From NCBI GenBank assembly GCA_016785225.1, contig JAFBJZ010000916.1, forward strand, positions 247,001 to 311,000: a stretch of 64,000 nt of DNA, given 5' to 3'. The position numbers and the translations under genes were made by a program. This DNA comes from Psettodes erumei (taxonomy: Eukaryota; Chordata; Actinopteri; Pleuronectiformes; Psettodidae). The notes beneath the pieces are model-generated. The model saw only the letters and a program-made list of their open reading frames with translations, was not told the DNA's origin and did not search any database. Of this stretch, positions 1 through 14,200 are shown piece after piece. Numbering within the stretch: position 1 is the first letter of the stretch; every line of letters begins with the position of its first letter.

Positions 1-1814
1 TGTCCTCCCCACTCACAGGGGTCAGAGGTAATAAAAGAAAATCTGTAGACGACTGTTCTGTATGTTGCTCTGTGTGCTGATAAACGTTTTCGAACGTCAT
101 ACACCAAAGCAGCTGCCGTTCCTCTGTGCCAGTGCCACCGTGATAAGACAGCAGAAGTTATCTGATGTTAGGCAAATTGCAAATTCAGTAGGCATATTTC
201 TGGACTCCTGACATGTCTCCTTTCTGTAATGCAGTATGCCACTTGTACACTGTCCTGTAGTTTCCGTGCAGTGTTTCTATCTCAGTCACTCGGAGTGCTC
301 CGCTCCCCTCATGTTAAGCTGCTGAATTGCCACAGAGTAGCCTAACCTCGGGGTCAGCTAGGCTGTGGTGACTTTGGGCTAAATTTGGAACGTGGAGCAA
401 TTAGGCACACACTCTTCTGCATCGCTCCACTGCATTAACTACACAGGGGGCAATTGGGAGGGAGAGATCGGGCATTGGATGCAGATCTCCCTTTCGCCGA
501 TGAGCTTGAGTTGGAGATTAAAGATTGTGCTCGGGCTCAACCGGAGTCAAACGTCCACTGATAATTCCCGAACCAAGAGTGTGGGAGTGATTTTCTTATG
601 GGCCAAAAGGCTGGCTGAATACACGAACAGCCAAATCCTGGAATAATAAATTTCTCATGACAGCAGTGAATGTGAATATTCACCTTTTGGGAACGGGAAA
701 CAGAGCTTTGTCATTCAGTGACCTGCTTTCCCAATTTTACTACCCAAATTGCCTCTGAAACGAACATCCAAATGTCACCTGTAACCAAACTTGCGGCAGC
801 GTTCATTTCCCAGGCTGCTCGTGTCACTCATATTTCTCTGGCCTTGGGCCAAATCGTAGTAAAATGTCACAGCATTTGACAGCTCATATGTTCTGCTAGG
901 CACTTTGGTAGGGAAACAAGAATCATTTGGGAGCCCCTTGAGGTTGGTTGGGTGAGTGATGGGGTCAAATGAAAGCAGATGGTGATTTTGTGATGTATAG
1001 TCAGATATATCAAGAAAATACAGTTTCATCTTTCAGCTCTCTTCCTTCTCTCTTTTCACTTCCAGGGACAAGGACAGAAGCAAAGGAAGCTGGGCCGGGC
1101 TCGGCCAGGCTTGGCCTACTTAGCCCTCTGTCTGGCATCACCAGGCAGGTCGGCATCCTCTCCAAGGAGTCCTGCCTTCAGTGAGCAGAGGAGGCTTCAC
1201 CAGACCTCCACGTCAAGCTGTAACAGATTGGATTCCAACCATATTTTGTGTTATCAGCCTTTTGGAGGACACACTGGTCTGTTAGATCTTCAGTCCTTCC
1301 ATGTCGTGGTGCTTGCTCTCTGGATGTCGGCAGCAGGATGGATTCGAGTGTTAATTTGACAGGTGTCACCTCATTGCAGTGCTTGCACTCCCCCTCCTTT
1401 GACTGCCTTTTGTCCTTTCCCTCCGCAGTCGTCAAAAGAGAGCCCCTTTGCCTCTCCTGGGGCTTCCCTGAGCCCTGTAAGGAAGGGCCTTGTTGGAACT
1501 GTATGCTGTCTTGTTGAAACAAGTTGACATAACAAAGAGGAAGTAAAGTTAATAAACCTTTTCTTAGAAAAAACATAGAGCACAACAAAGATCGCTGCAG
1601 TCAGCTGATTGGATTGATTTATTTTCTGTCACCCGTCCACTTTGCTTGTCCAGGAATTTGATCAGAAATTGGGGAGCATTTCATTTTAAAAAAAAGGAGT
1701 TTGCTGGTCAAGATTTGCGCCCACAGTCAGTATACACATATTTTGATCAAATTTCACTGAAAAAAATCCTTATTTATACATATAGAATTTCTCTCTTGTG
1801 GTCCTGAGCCTCAG
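1..1814. other. Upstream non-coding sequence, no gene seen
   Basis: Only short chance reading frames on either strand. There is no CpG island, TATA box or other promoter signature I can defend. The last 40 bases are pyrimidine-rich and end in CAG at 1812-1814, so at least the right part may be an intron. An in-frame TGA lies at 1758-1760, upstream of the wnk1 ATG. Confidence 0.5.
1790..1814 (+). other. Probable splice acceptor just before the start codon
   Basis: A pyrimidine-rich tract (from about 1788) ends in CAG at 1812-1814, six bases before the ATG. It has the form of a 3' splice site. If used, the 5' UTR, and perhaps extra N-terminal codons since the six bases are open in frame, come from an exon further upstream. 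The surrounding AT-rich sequence does not look like a CpG promoter, which fits. It could still be transcribed as plain 5' UTR. Confidence 0.45.
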
Positions 1815-1820
1815 GGAGGA

Positions 1821-2777
1821 ATGTCTGAAAGCAACAGCAGCAGCAAAGCAGTCAAATTCATCGCCCCCGCCCCCCCTCCCCCTTCTGCCTCCCCCTGCCC
1901 CTCACCCCAGACCCCCCACAAGAATGTGAACGGCTCGGCCAGTTCAGACTCGCACGTGGTGGAGAAGCTTGGCGGACACCCCGAGGTCCAGCGTCGGCGC
2001 CACACGATGGACAGGGACTCAAAGACAGCCGAACACCGCTTCTTCCGTCGTAGTGTCATCTGTGACTCTAATGCCACAGCTTTGGACCTGCCCAGCAAAG
2101 CAGCTGTGATACTCACCTCGCCCCCGGACTTCGAAGGGCCTCCCACCTTCTTTGCTCCCCAGCCCTCAGGGCTTGGACCTGGGGCACGAGACACTGAGGA
2201 CAGGGAGGCCCAGAGAGGTTCCTATCTGCAAAGTACAACCCTTCATCCTTGTCTTGGACTCAGCGAGGCGGGTGTGGACGGGCACGTACGACACGCTGAG
2301 GAGGTTTTAGGAGTAGGAGGTGTCGCAGTTGCCCTTCCCACCGGGAGCAACGTCGAACATGGTGCAGATGGGGCGGTAAAAGAGCCCAGCCCGACAGTAT
2401 TGGATGTTACCGCCAAAACAGCAGGCAAACAGCCCGACGTTGCGTCGCGCCCCGGAGCGTCCAAGAATGCCGAGCAGGTGGCGAAAGATGGAAAAGTGAC
2501 AGAACACGTGGCCGAGGGCAGCGTTAGCAGTCCGGCCGAGGAGAAAGAGAGGGAGACGGAGGAGGAGAAAGGTCTAGCGAAAGCACGAGCAGAGCAGAGG
2601 GAAGCTGAGAAACGAGTACAGGAGGATATCGAGGAAGTAGAGACAAAAGCTGTAGGCACTTCACCTGATGGGCGCTTCCTGAAATTTGACATAGAGATTG
2701 GAAGAGGGTCCTTCAAGACTGTGTACAAGGGACTGGATACAGAGACTACTGTGGAAGTGGCATGGTGTGAACTCCAG
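1821..2777 (+). CDS. wnk1: wnk1 exon 1: N-terminal region and start of kinase domain
   Basis: Encodes residues 1-319. The start ATG at 1821 is in a GGAGGAATG context and is the first ATG after the in-frame stop at 1758. Residues 1-57 are Ser/Pro-rich. RRRHTMD (58-64) contains Thr62, aligned with human Thr60, the Akt/SGK site. RFFRRSVICDSNATAL follows at about 73-88. A long low-complexity stretch with a charged, Glu/Lys-rich helix (about 230-275) leads into DGRFLKFDIEIGRGSFKTVY. The catalytic Lys299 is in the glycine-rich loop and Cys316 sits where other kinases have lysine. The exon ends after codon 319 (Gln) with donor GTAAGT at 2778, phase 0. Confidence 0.95.
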
Positions 2778-5700
2778 GTAAGTCCAGACTCATAAAACCG
2801 TCACCTATTTATTGGCTAACTTTTTCATCAAATGTCACTTTGCGGTTGTTGCCGTCACCCTGACATGTTAATATTCCACCCAGGTGCTGAGTTAAACCTC
2901 TTCTCACAGCTTCTTGTACTGCAGATCTTATTTTTACCTCGCGAGCTCGATGCAACTGATATGTGAGAACTTCCTGCTCACCCAGCTGCTTTCCTGTATT
3001 AATGCTGAAATGAGATCACAATCCAATCGAAACTGATATGCTGTTGCAGGGTTCATTCTTGCTAGACCTGCGTCGATTTGTTGCTTTGATTTTTCGCCGT
3101 ATTTGAGATAAAGTGTGGCTCGTCTCGTTTGGATTACTGCGTCTAACTTTTCAGCTGCTTTGCATTTGACCACAGTTCTTTTGTAGGTTGTGTCTTGAGT
3201 TAAAGTGGAGTTTTACTGAGAGGAGGGTGCGAATGCTGTGACACTGTCATCAAAACAGTTGTGTTTGTTTTCTGAAGATGCTCATGTCATGTGTTGCTTA
3301 TATGTTGAAACACAGTTATCAGATGCAGAATTCGAGTTTCCTGCCAAACTGAGGAGGTGTGGCGCAACTCTTGCCCACCACTGCCAGGCACTTCTTTTAT
3401 TCTTACTTCTGGTTTTTTGTTCTTTTCCTTGCTACATCCCTTCAGTTACCATGCGTCGGCTCTGTGGCGTAAACGGTCGATTCATGTGTGTGAACGGATG
3501 CTGCGGTGAATCAGATTAACCATGCCAAACTCTGCATAAATGAGTATGGAACCAGGAAGAGGGTGCCGAGCAGTCAAAGCCTGAATGTGAATTGCGAATG
3601 CGTGGGTTTGATTTTCTGATGACTGTGGCAGTCGGATGTGCTGGAAATCAAATCGCATCGGTCTTGATATCCGCAGCAGCGTTTTTTTATTATTAATGGG
3701 GACAGTATCATCCAACTGTTAGCAAATTCAGGTTATGAGGAGAGACTTTCTGGGAGAGTCCCAGGACAGTCTGGGGAAATTCAGACTACTGAAAGTGTTG
3801 CATCCCTCACCTACTTTTTCCCGGGCACGTCGCCCTTGAACAGGACAGGTGACTTCCCGGCTGCTCCTGTACAGTTTCTCAGCTTCTTAGAACGACACAG
3901 TTTGTACTGGGCAGCTCCCAGCCGGCTTTCATTCTCGGCGTGCAGATACACAAGGTGAAACACGAGACAGGATGGCGAAGAATTCGCCACAGGATGCCGT
4001 TGCTACATCATGGCAGTGACTGATGCAACCTCTGTGAGTGACGGTATGTCAGAGAGACAGACAGGGAGTTTGAACCAGAGACAGAAAGGGAGGACTATGC
4101 CTTCGCTGCTCATCTTGTCGACAAGTAGGCACAGGGACGGAGCTGCGTCGAGATGTCTTCTTCGATCATGTGATATCCAGGGCCCTGACCGAGCTGAGGT
4201 TTTAGCAGGAGGAAGAGAACGGTGACATGGACTCACATGGAACTGGCTGTTTGTTTGTTGGTTTTTTTGCAGTATTTCTAAAGAATAACACAAAATTTTT
4301 ACAAGATACAATGACATGTATGCTGAGAGTAATTTGTAATACTTAAATTGATTTTTCCCAGCTGAAAGACATGGGCAACCCGAGCAGATTCCTGCCTGTT
4401 TAATCAGTTTAACAAGTTGTGTCACTCTCTCCTGCGACTGATTGGTAAATCAATTAGGGCCAGGAAAAGTCAAACAGAGGTAGATGGTGTAATTAAGTGT
4501 TTCCTCTGCGAACTGGCACATCTTCATATTTCTCAGGTTGCGATTATTTCCCGTGACACTGTGCAGGGTTGTTTTCATGTCATCTCCATCACAAGATGCT
4601 CCTCGAGTCCTCTTGAATCCCAGGAGCTAAAATCAGCTTCGCCTGATTCTCCAGCACCTAGGAAACAGCAGTTTGTTTCTCAGAAAACAAATGTTTTCTC
4701 TGCCACACATGCCTCTTTCTCTCTTTCTTGCTCTGTTGCTTGTCCAAAAAAGAGGAAACTTGGTCATTTGCAACAGTGTTCTCTGTGAGGACAGATTCAG
4801 ACTGCAGAGTGACTATGATGGAGATATATATATATATATATAAATAAATAATGGTTGTCTCTTGGTTAAATAATCAGAATAAACAGGCGGACACATTCAG
4901 TACCAGTATGGTGATATATGCAGGATTACTGGAGTGAAATTCTCCCTTAAACATGTTGCATAAGGGTATTGAAAATCTGTGGTGTCTCAGCTATATGCAT
5001 GCAGAGGCAAGTACTTTTCTATAGTGCCTGGCTGTAATCCTCTGTGTGTGTGTGTGTGTCTGTGTGTTAAAGATGACTGAGCAACTGCTGACATGTGGCA
5101 GAACGGTGGGAGTAAAGTTACACACACACGCGCGCACACAGCCAATCGCATTCCCTCACTGGGTGGGCATGGCAACTGGAGATCTGTGGGAGTCGGAATC
5201 ATCTGGAACTTGTCGGCTTTTCAGTACGTGCAAAAAAAAAGTGTGTTTGTGCGTGCGCACGCATGCGGTGTGAGCGTGTTTCCATCCCTTTGAGCCGGCG
5301 TAATATGCATACGTAAGTGAGCTGCGGTTGTTTAAACTCTGGTGTCTGTTGGAGACGGATTCAGTGCAGGGAGGGGGGGTCGTGTCTTTACGTTCTTCTG
5401 CATCTTGATCTAATGCAGGATAACTTCTGTTTCCAGAGGAACCCGTGGAACGGGTGGAAGCAGAGCGGATAGTTTGTTTACGCTTCAGGTTGATGAAGAG
5501 ATGGAGGGAGGAGGAACAGGAGGAAGGTCACTCAGTAGCTTATCTGAAGGTGCCTTGTTAGACAGGACGCTGGTAAATGGACGGGAGAGCAGAGCTCTCA
5601 AGGAATGAGAGAAAATGGACAAGGGGGAGGGAGGAGGGTTTTCGGGGTCAATTTAATCTTGAGGCACTGATGTAGGAAAAAAAATGCGCAGTGATAACAG

Positions 5701-6399
5701 TGGTTACAAAAGTGTAACTATTTCAGATAACTTGAAAGCCTGCAGTTGTCTTGAGACTGAGTGGGGAAATTACAGAGGGCCTGATGTGGCTGGATTTTTT
5801 GGGGGTTTGGGGGGGGGGGTGTTAGCAGTGTCTCACTGGCAGGAAACCAAGCATCAGTTTTTGGAGCATCTCTGTCTTTGCGGCTAATGAAAAGGTGGAA
5901 GCAGAGAAAGCCGTTACCGAGGCGTGAAGTTTGAAGCCCAAGTCGACGAGGAGGCAAAACGGAGAAAGTAGGGAGGGGGAAGAGACAAATGAAGTCCTAT
6001 AAGAGGGCAGAGATGGAGGATGGAGGGTTAAAGGTCGAAGTTCATCCTGCAGTGTGTAGAGGCTGCCCAGCACCCAACTACCTTTGGCAGAAACAGAGAA
6101 GTAAACAGCTGAAGCGGGGGAATGCAAAGTGCAATACACAGGGAAAAAAAACTAGTTTTGGAAAACCTTTGGGGGACAGCTGATTGGTGGAGAGGAGGGG
6201 ATTGAAGGCGACGGGAAATATGGGGAGCGGCCGAGCAAGCGGGAGGTGAACGCGGTGGGATTTCAGCGAGAGACGAGGGAAATGGGGAAACACGGGGAGG
6301 AGGGAGGAAAAGTGGGAGAGAAAGGACAAAGTGAAAAGGAGGAGGAGGAGGGAGCGAGGGCCGAGACACTGAGGCTAAAAAGAGGAGGGACCCCCCATG

Positions 6400-6434
<35 letters not shown>

Positions 6435-6533
6435 CCTTTGTCTCTTGGCTCTCCTGGCACTCAAAGACCTTGAAATTTCTCTCTCAACAGCAACACAAGG
6501 CAGATTAGACCCCCCCCCCAACACATGCACATG

Positions 6534-6565
<32 letters not shown>

Positions 6566-8235
6566 CTTCTTGGGCTGCAGGGCCTCTCCTTCAGTAACGG
6601 TTGTTCAGTCAGTGCTATTAGACAGACACTGATCTCTGAGCTCAGACAGCTCTGCTGACGTGCAACCATTGGACCACAGCAGAATATCTGCTCCTTTGTC
6701 GATGTTCTTCCTGATGAAATCAATTTATCGCATTTTATTTTTGCACTCTCACGTTAATTTGGTAAATCATGCCGCTGTAGCGCCGTGAAGCGCGCCGAAT
6801 GGTGTCCCGTCGACCCAGGCTAACAAATATGGCTCACGGTGTCCAATTTTAGCATCGCGGCGCTTTGTTGATGGCGGTGACCCAGTTTAACCTGGCGCTG
6901 GCCTGAAGTCTGTCCGCGTGTTGGTTAAAGGACAGCACGAGTTAGAAAAGATCATGTTGGGGGGACAAAACAAAGTGGGGCACACAATCGTTGGAGCGAG
7001 AAGTTTGTCGAGATTGTTTTATCAGACATTTGAAAAGTGTTACTACCCAAAGGCAGTTCCACGCCACAATATATTGTTTGTTGTAAACTATCTATGTGCG
7101 AGTTGCGAGGCTTTGCCCGAACAGACTGGCGTCTGTATACAATTTTATTTGCTCTTGGAAAAAATAAAAAAGCTTCTCGAAAAAATTCTATTTTGAGATT
7201 ATCGGCATGAAGAACCCCGCTACTGAGGTCACACGGCAATTTTGGAAACAGTGAAATGTTGCGTGTAAATATATTTAGAATGAGAGATGATGTATATGTG
7301 AACACAAAAAGAAAGGAGGGGGAAAAAGTATTTTACTGAGGGATGGATATCCTCCAAGGGGTGAAAAGGTTTAGGCTTTCCACAGGTTCAGATTTCCCTG
7401 ACAAAACCGCCAACTGCAGCCGCGTCGAGCCTTCGCCGACTGATTCCGAAGTTGCTCGAAAGCGGAGTTGTTTGTTGTTTTTGTTTTTTTTTTAACTTGA
7501 GGGAAATATCCAGATTTATTTTTTTTTTTATTTTTTAATGCGACAGACAAGCAGCTGGTTTTTGCGGGCGAAAAGTAATTCGAGAACCACATGAAAAGAT
7601 AATTTATCGTTGGATCCAGCCCCTTACTGTGCTCCGGCGGGGATGGAAAATCACCGCCAGCCACCCCGCAGTTGTTTGGCCTGTCGGTCCATGTAGATGT
7701 ACCATCAATCACCATGATAACATCACTCATGAAGCTGTTATTCCTCTGTAATAAAACCAGCCGTAAAATCGGGTGAATGACACGTCTTGACTCAGGAATC
7801 TCGCGGTCGCCCTGGCCAAACGAGTTTGTTTCCTGCCACGCAAACTGCGGCGATGACGCGTATCCCAGGGGAATTTTCAGGACTTGCTGTCAAAGTGAGG
7901 TGTGAAGTTACCACGTACGACGCTCGACAGCGAGACGCGTCGTCCGGAAACACGGAGGCCCCAAAGCCCGGGCCGGTCGGATTCTCGAGCGACAAAGTGG
8001 GAGAACTGCCGTGGCTACTCACTGTTCGCCGAGGATAACGATGGAGGAAACCTCTCTTTCATTCATGTCCCTGCTCGATCGCTCGCTCGCCACTTTGCTC
8101 AGCCTTCCTCTCGCTTTGTCTCTCTCCCCTCGCCGTCTCCCCGTCATATGTCAGGAAGGGAAGGGAAACAGAGAAGCTGACACTTCCTCATATGCAAACC
8201 ATCCCTGAACTTCCTTCCTTGTGAATGTGTGCGTC

Positions 8236-8270
<35 letters not shown>

Positions 8271-10824
8271 GCCAGGACTTCCCTTAACAATAAATGGTTA
8301 GGTCAGGCCACTCGGCCTTTAAAGAAATTAATTAGCATGGATTTTAGTTGAGGGTGCGGGTGGAGGTGCAGTCAGCGCGATAAACAAAATCACAGTTTTA
8401 AAAATAGCGGGCATTTGTGCACAGTCACTTGAAAATACTGCATGTAGTCTAGACCTTCCACCCATGGGAGCGAAGCATTTTATTATGCATGCATAAATCT
8501 CGCTTGATAGCTTAGATATGTGTGCTAGCTGTTTAGTTATGTGCGCGCTCAGAGTGAAAAAATGACTGACCTTTCTCCCTCCCGCTCTCCGTGTTTATTT
8601 AGAAGAAAATAAGAAGCAAGTGTAATGCTGAGCTGACACTTTGTGTGTGTGTGTGTCTTTGCAAGTCATAGAGTTGAGGATGCTGAAGTGTTTTGGCACC
8701 TCCTTCTAAATAAAGTCATCCTGCGAATGAAAAGAACTGAGAGAGAGAGAGAGAGATCCTGTCAGGTCTGTCGAGGGTGTGCGTAACAAACGCACACTTA
8801 ATGTGTGTGTTGGTGAGTGTGCTTTGTATGATTTTAGCACGGCGTAATAGGAAACAGGGTGTGTGTTCAGCATGTGCTGTTGACTCACGGAGAGGCGGTG
8901 TGTGCTTACAGTAGGCACTGTGTGTTAGTGTGTGTGTATGTGCGCTGAGAGGTGAGTCGGGGACATTGAATGCATCGTGCAGATGTTAGATGACTTGCAC
9001 AGTGAGACATGATGACATAGCTTGTGCTGCCTCTGCTTTTCTTTTCTCCCTTACTCGCGCTGGCTTTGTTCTTTCTTCTGGCCATTCCAGCTTCAGTCTC
9101 ACTCTCTCTTTCTCCCTCTCTCTCTCCGGTCCATTCAGCCCCCCCCCATCTTCTTGATCTATTCCTGCTCTCCTCATTATTTTCCTTCTGTCGTCTGTTT
9201 CTCTCTCTCCCATCTCAGCCCTCCCCCTCCTCCACTGACATCAGTCTCTTTCCCTCCTTAAACCTAACACGATAAGAGGAGTAACTTTTTTAAGTTTGAT
9301 TCCTCCTCCTCCTCCTCCGCCTACTCATCCATTCCATCATTGATCTTTTTTGTAATCTCCACTCCGAAGATTATGTCAAGCTGTTTTTGATCTTCTGGAT
9401 ATTACATTGCTGACAGGGATGGAAGAAGGACTCTACTGTGTGTGTGTGTGTGTGCGCATGTACACACTGAATCTCTACACACACGCACTCTCACAGTAGC
9501 CTGACTAAAATGCAAGCGTGTGCCTGATTAGGGAAAAGAGGGTTATGATTTTTCAATATGTTTTTTGTTGGGTTTTTATGCCAGGAAGCTGCTAAACAAT
9601 ACTGACATTGTGAGAATAATCACTTCCTAGAAACATCGGAGCAAACGATCGGCCGGCGGCTGCGAGTCAGCGGCAAGGGGATTGGGTTGTGTTGTTTTGA
9701 GCCAGGGAAAGACAGAAATCTGGGCTCAGGTGAACCGCGTCTTCTCCCTCAGACGGGCTGCAGCGGATGCAGCGAACGGAGCCTGAGTCATCGCTGATAC
9801 CGTGCACTGAAAACGTTCCCACGTGCCCTCCCTCGCTCGGCGCGATTTGATCGGTAGAAATCCGGCGTCTGGCTTAAGCGCTCATCAAACAGAAAACTAC
9901 CAGACAGGTTCGACGTGGCTCTGCTGGAAATTAAAACCCTTTGGCCTTTTAGTTGCAGTGAATTATGTTTAACCACTGGAATGAAGGGAAAATGACACAT
10001 TTTCACACACAAACAGAATGAAACGGTAAGATAGATCAGAACAAGCGGGGGTGTGGCAAAGACGCAAGTGCGGGGTTTAATGAATTTAGTGGCGTCACCA
10101 CACCAGCACCAACATCATCAGGAAAAACAGAGAGTGCAGTTCAGAGTCCATCGCCGCCTCCTATATTCGAAGCCAACCGTGGGGAAACGCTGTCATCAGT
10201 CAGTTTTACCGTAATGACTGCTTGAAGTATCGCGTGTCTGAGTTCCTCAGTCTGTTGCCTCCGTTTCACTCTCCATTCCTTCTCAGTGGATCAGTTTCCC
10301 TCTTTTTTTCACTTAAATGCTTTGTGCCTCATCAGTGCTCCGCATTCATCTGTCCATTTACTGGAAGGAGGGTCTCTCCTCTGTCGCTCTTCCTCCAGTT
10401 TCTTCCCTTTTTATCGCCCGTTAAAACGTTTTGTGCCGGAGGCGTTTTCCTTACAAGGTATGAGGACAGAGGACATCATATGGTATATTCACTGCAAAGC
10501 TGCTCCAGGCAGATTTGTGAATTCACTGCTTGGGGTTTGGTAAACACCCGTTCCTATTTAGAGAGTTTCATTAAATTCTAATGAAGTGAAAACAATATTC
10601 ATCTGACTCCTGGGGAAAAAAGAAGCAAAAGGGAGAAACTGCTTTGTCTGTCTCTGATGCAGCAGATCAAGCATCGACAGTGAGGCCGAATGCGTGTTCA
10701 CCAGACCGGTGCAGACTGTGTGAGAGTGACCTCAGTCGAAAATAGATCACGTCTCTAAACTGCCTGTCGTCTGCATCAGCGTAAAGTGACCTGGCCTGCA
10801 CATCCAGGCTGCTTGCTCTACAAC

Positions 10825-10860
<36 letters not shown>

Positions 10861-11009
10861 CATTTCTGTGTTTAGTCTGCTCTTGCATTTGTCTGTGCAC
10901 TGACTCTGCACAGATTACTCTACTGTGTGTGTGTGTGTGTGTACACTGTGCAGGCCCTCTATAGAATGTGTGCATGTCTGTTTTCTTTCTTTGTGTTAAC
11001 CTCTTAGTC

Positions 11010-11059
<50 letters not shown>

Positions 11060-11212
11060 GGAAGGAGGCAGCTCCCTGGTTTCATTGTATCCTTCCCAGA
11101 TTCCCCACATTCCAATGATAAGATGTCATTCCTTAGAGGGATGGGGGCTTGGGGTGAGGGGCCCATCATAATGTGAGCCCCCACCTTAATAAATGTGCCT
11201 CTGCTGGGGAGA

Positions 11213-11278
<66 letters not shown>

Positions 11279-14200
11279 ATGCTGGAATGTCTTGCTTGTC
11301 TGACAATGTCTTCTAAGCCTGAATCTGTACTCCCTGTGGATTTACATAAGTGATGATATTACTTACTATTTTTTGAAGTGTATATATAGTAGTGTATTTG
11401 TAGTGTATTTTTGCACAGCCCTGCCTTATTTTGAGGGCTTTAATATGCAGGTTTGTGTGGAATACCTCAATGCACTGTGTGTGTTCGTCCCCATTTATGC
11501 CCCCCCCCAAAAAAATCCCAGAAAACCTGAATGCAATCATCAAAAGTGTGGAAATCCTGTTTGCAGGACTGCCATGCTCAACAGAGACTCCAGGGGAAAG
11601 ACGTTAACTGCAAACATGGCAACGCCGCCTTCCAACACATTTGCAAGTCGTAAGCAAGTTTGTTTACGTGCATATAGACCCATAAAACTAAACGGTTCCC
11701 ATTAACGTTACGTTTTAAGTCGGTGTAAACAACCTTTTACAGTCGCTAAATAATACTCAACACTATCTGTGGTAAAAAAAAAAAAAAAAAAATGGTAGAA
11801 CTTTTGGTGGAACTTTTTTTTTGAACAGTATCATTAGGCAAACGTTAAAGTTCCACATGGTTTTGAAAGGTACAGATGGACACGATTGTAATTTTTCTCA
11901 GTTGTCTGTGATAAACGATGAGTCCATATTAAGAGAGGTAAAAGAAACAGAACAGGAATGAAAGAGTTTAACAGGTTCCTTCAGGGCTCGAAATAGAACT
12001 GACGAACAGTGAGACAGAGAGAACAAAGTGTGTTGATGCTCCATCTGCATGTAGCTGTGCATGAGTGTGTTTTTGTGTTCATCACACTCTTTTTTTTCTT
12101 TTTTCTTTTTCTTTCTCTGTCACTCTCGTGTGTGTGTGTCTCCTGCTTCCTCTCTCACTCTGGTTCTGTATCTCTCTCTCGCTATCTTTCTCTCCATCCA
12201 TCCTCCGTGACCTCAACCGAAGCCTCTCGGGGAAAAAAGGAGTGAGAGAGAGGCCGAGACAGAGAGAGGGAGCAAAGAGAGAGAAGAGATGGGATTTTTC
12301 CCTCTGACTTTTTCTCTCTCTCTCTCTCTCTCTTTCTGTTCTATAAATAGGTGGCAAGCAGCGGAGTGTCATCTGCTGAGCCATAACTGGAGCAGAATGA
12401 GTGGGGTTTGTGTGCAGCTGCATGTGTCAAAGTGGGATATATGTGTGTCAGAGTCTGCATGTGAAAAAAAACACACACACACACACACACACACACATCA
12501 AAAAAAGGAAGACGTTGTGCCGAGAAATAAAGGTTAGAGAGTGAAGCTCCAGTGCTGCTCTGCTGCCAAAGCAAACTTCCAAGAGTTCAGCATGTAGGAG
12601 CCATCAACATTGTTGATTCATTAAAGGGAGATTAAATTAAAGGAATATTCCGCTCAAAACCTATGTTTTGTGGCATGATGTTGAGTGCAACAAACTGTAT
12701 TTGGTTTGTTAGCATTTTGAAAATGAGAAGTGAAAGAGTCCTTGACATTTATTTCGACAGAATTTTGAGTGGTACATTCTAGGTACACATGTAGTTTATG
12801 TCATTCATTTGTAGACTGTGTTACATATGTCATCAGGGGTGAAGTTGAGTCTCGTCTGCGCGTGTAACATCCCATGAATCCCACAAGTCCTAATTGTTTA
12901 AAAGTCGGATAAACTGGAACTTGTACTCGTCACGGTCACTTCCGTGGCCGGTTTGTTTGCCGGCCGGACGCAATGCTGAGTCAACGGGGGAGGGGGCCGG
13001 CAAACCTGCACAGAATCCCGCACAGTCACACGCTGTGCAGTCAGCGAGGTAGGAAGTTCTCCCCACCAGATTAAGAGTCAATCCCTCATAAGCCACAGTC
13101 TGCATGATGTAATCACCACAGAGCGAGGTCACATGGATGGTATGCAGCGCTCCGCGCCGCTCCGAATCGAACGGGGAAAACCCCTTCTGTCCTTTTTAAT
13201 GCTGCAGTCGGGTGTGAGGATGAACAGCTGCCTGATTTGCAGCCATTGTCTGTCACAAATCATTTTAATGTGTAATAAACCCTGATATTGTGAGACGCCT
13301 CAGCGCGCTATGCCAACAGTACATGTCGGTATCACTTCCTGGTGTTCTGCGCCTCATGCTGTGAAAACCGCTGAAAACTTTTAAATCCTTATCATGAAAA
13401 CGTCTTGTAGTTTACGTGCCGTTGTCGGCCCCCGCCGCTTGTGAAAGTACTACATCATGCCGGTGTCAAACGCCTGTAGTCGTCTGAGGCCCACGTCCAG
13501 AGAGGCGGTGAACGATCCAAGTGATTTAATGTGGAAGTGGCACAGTTCAGCTGATAGCAGGTTTAATGTTCCCCTGGTGTGGCGCTGCATTTATCTGAGA
13601 AATTATTTTCTGTGATGAGGTACGACAGGATGTGGGAATATCGCCTTGTGGTCTTATCTTAGAACCGAAAGGTCAGACGTTGGATCCTTGCAGCGGACGC
13701 CATGTCCTTTTAAGGTAAATCTCTCTGTCTTTACAAAGAGATGAAACTCCAAATTAGATTGTGTTGAGGCAGCTTGTTCCTTGGGGTCACACAGCTGCCA
13801 TGTAATCGGATGTTATGATTGCAGCGTGTTCCCAAAATATCTACTTTTTTTTAGCTTCAAACGCTGTAACGCACCTGAAAGCGCAAAAAAAAAAAAAAGC
13901 GTCCGACCCGTCTCTCCTGCCCGCGCGAACATATGCTGCGGCGAACACGCGGACGAGCACACAAATTCTCACAAAGCAGGGTTGACGGAGAGGTCACGTC
14001 TGTTTGTTTACTGTTTTTCTGTCCCTTTGTGCGCGCGGATGTGTGCGGGTCGTGTCGCGTTGTCTATTCATTGTGTTAGGGAGTGATAAACAGCTCGCCT
14101 CGGGCGGGCCTGTTGTTGACTCACGCCGGGTTACGCCGAGGAGAGGGCGGCGCTGGGATGGCGCAAGAGGGCGCAGGGGGAAGACGTGGGAGGGTTGGAG

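Noticed and set aside
1811..2728. Minus-strand open frames opposite exon 1 (127 and 161 codons)
   Set aside because: Shadows of the GC-rich coding exon on the other strand; no independent support.
7840..8160. CpG-rich patch as a second promoter
   Set aside because: CpG enrichment is modest and there is no ATG plus donor or other exon signal.
10667..11280. Frames rich in His-Thr or Cys-Val
   Set aside because: Translations of (CA)n/(TG)n microsatellites.
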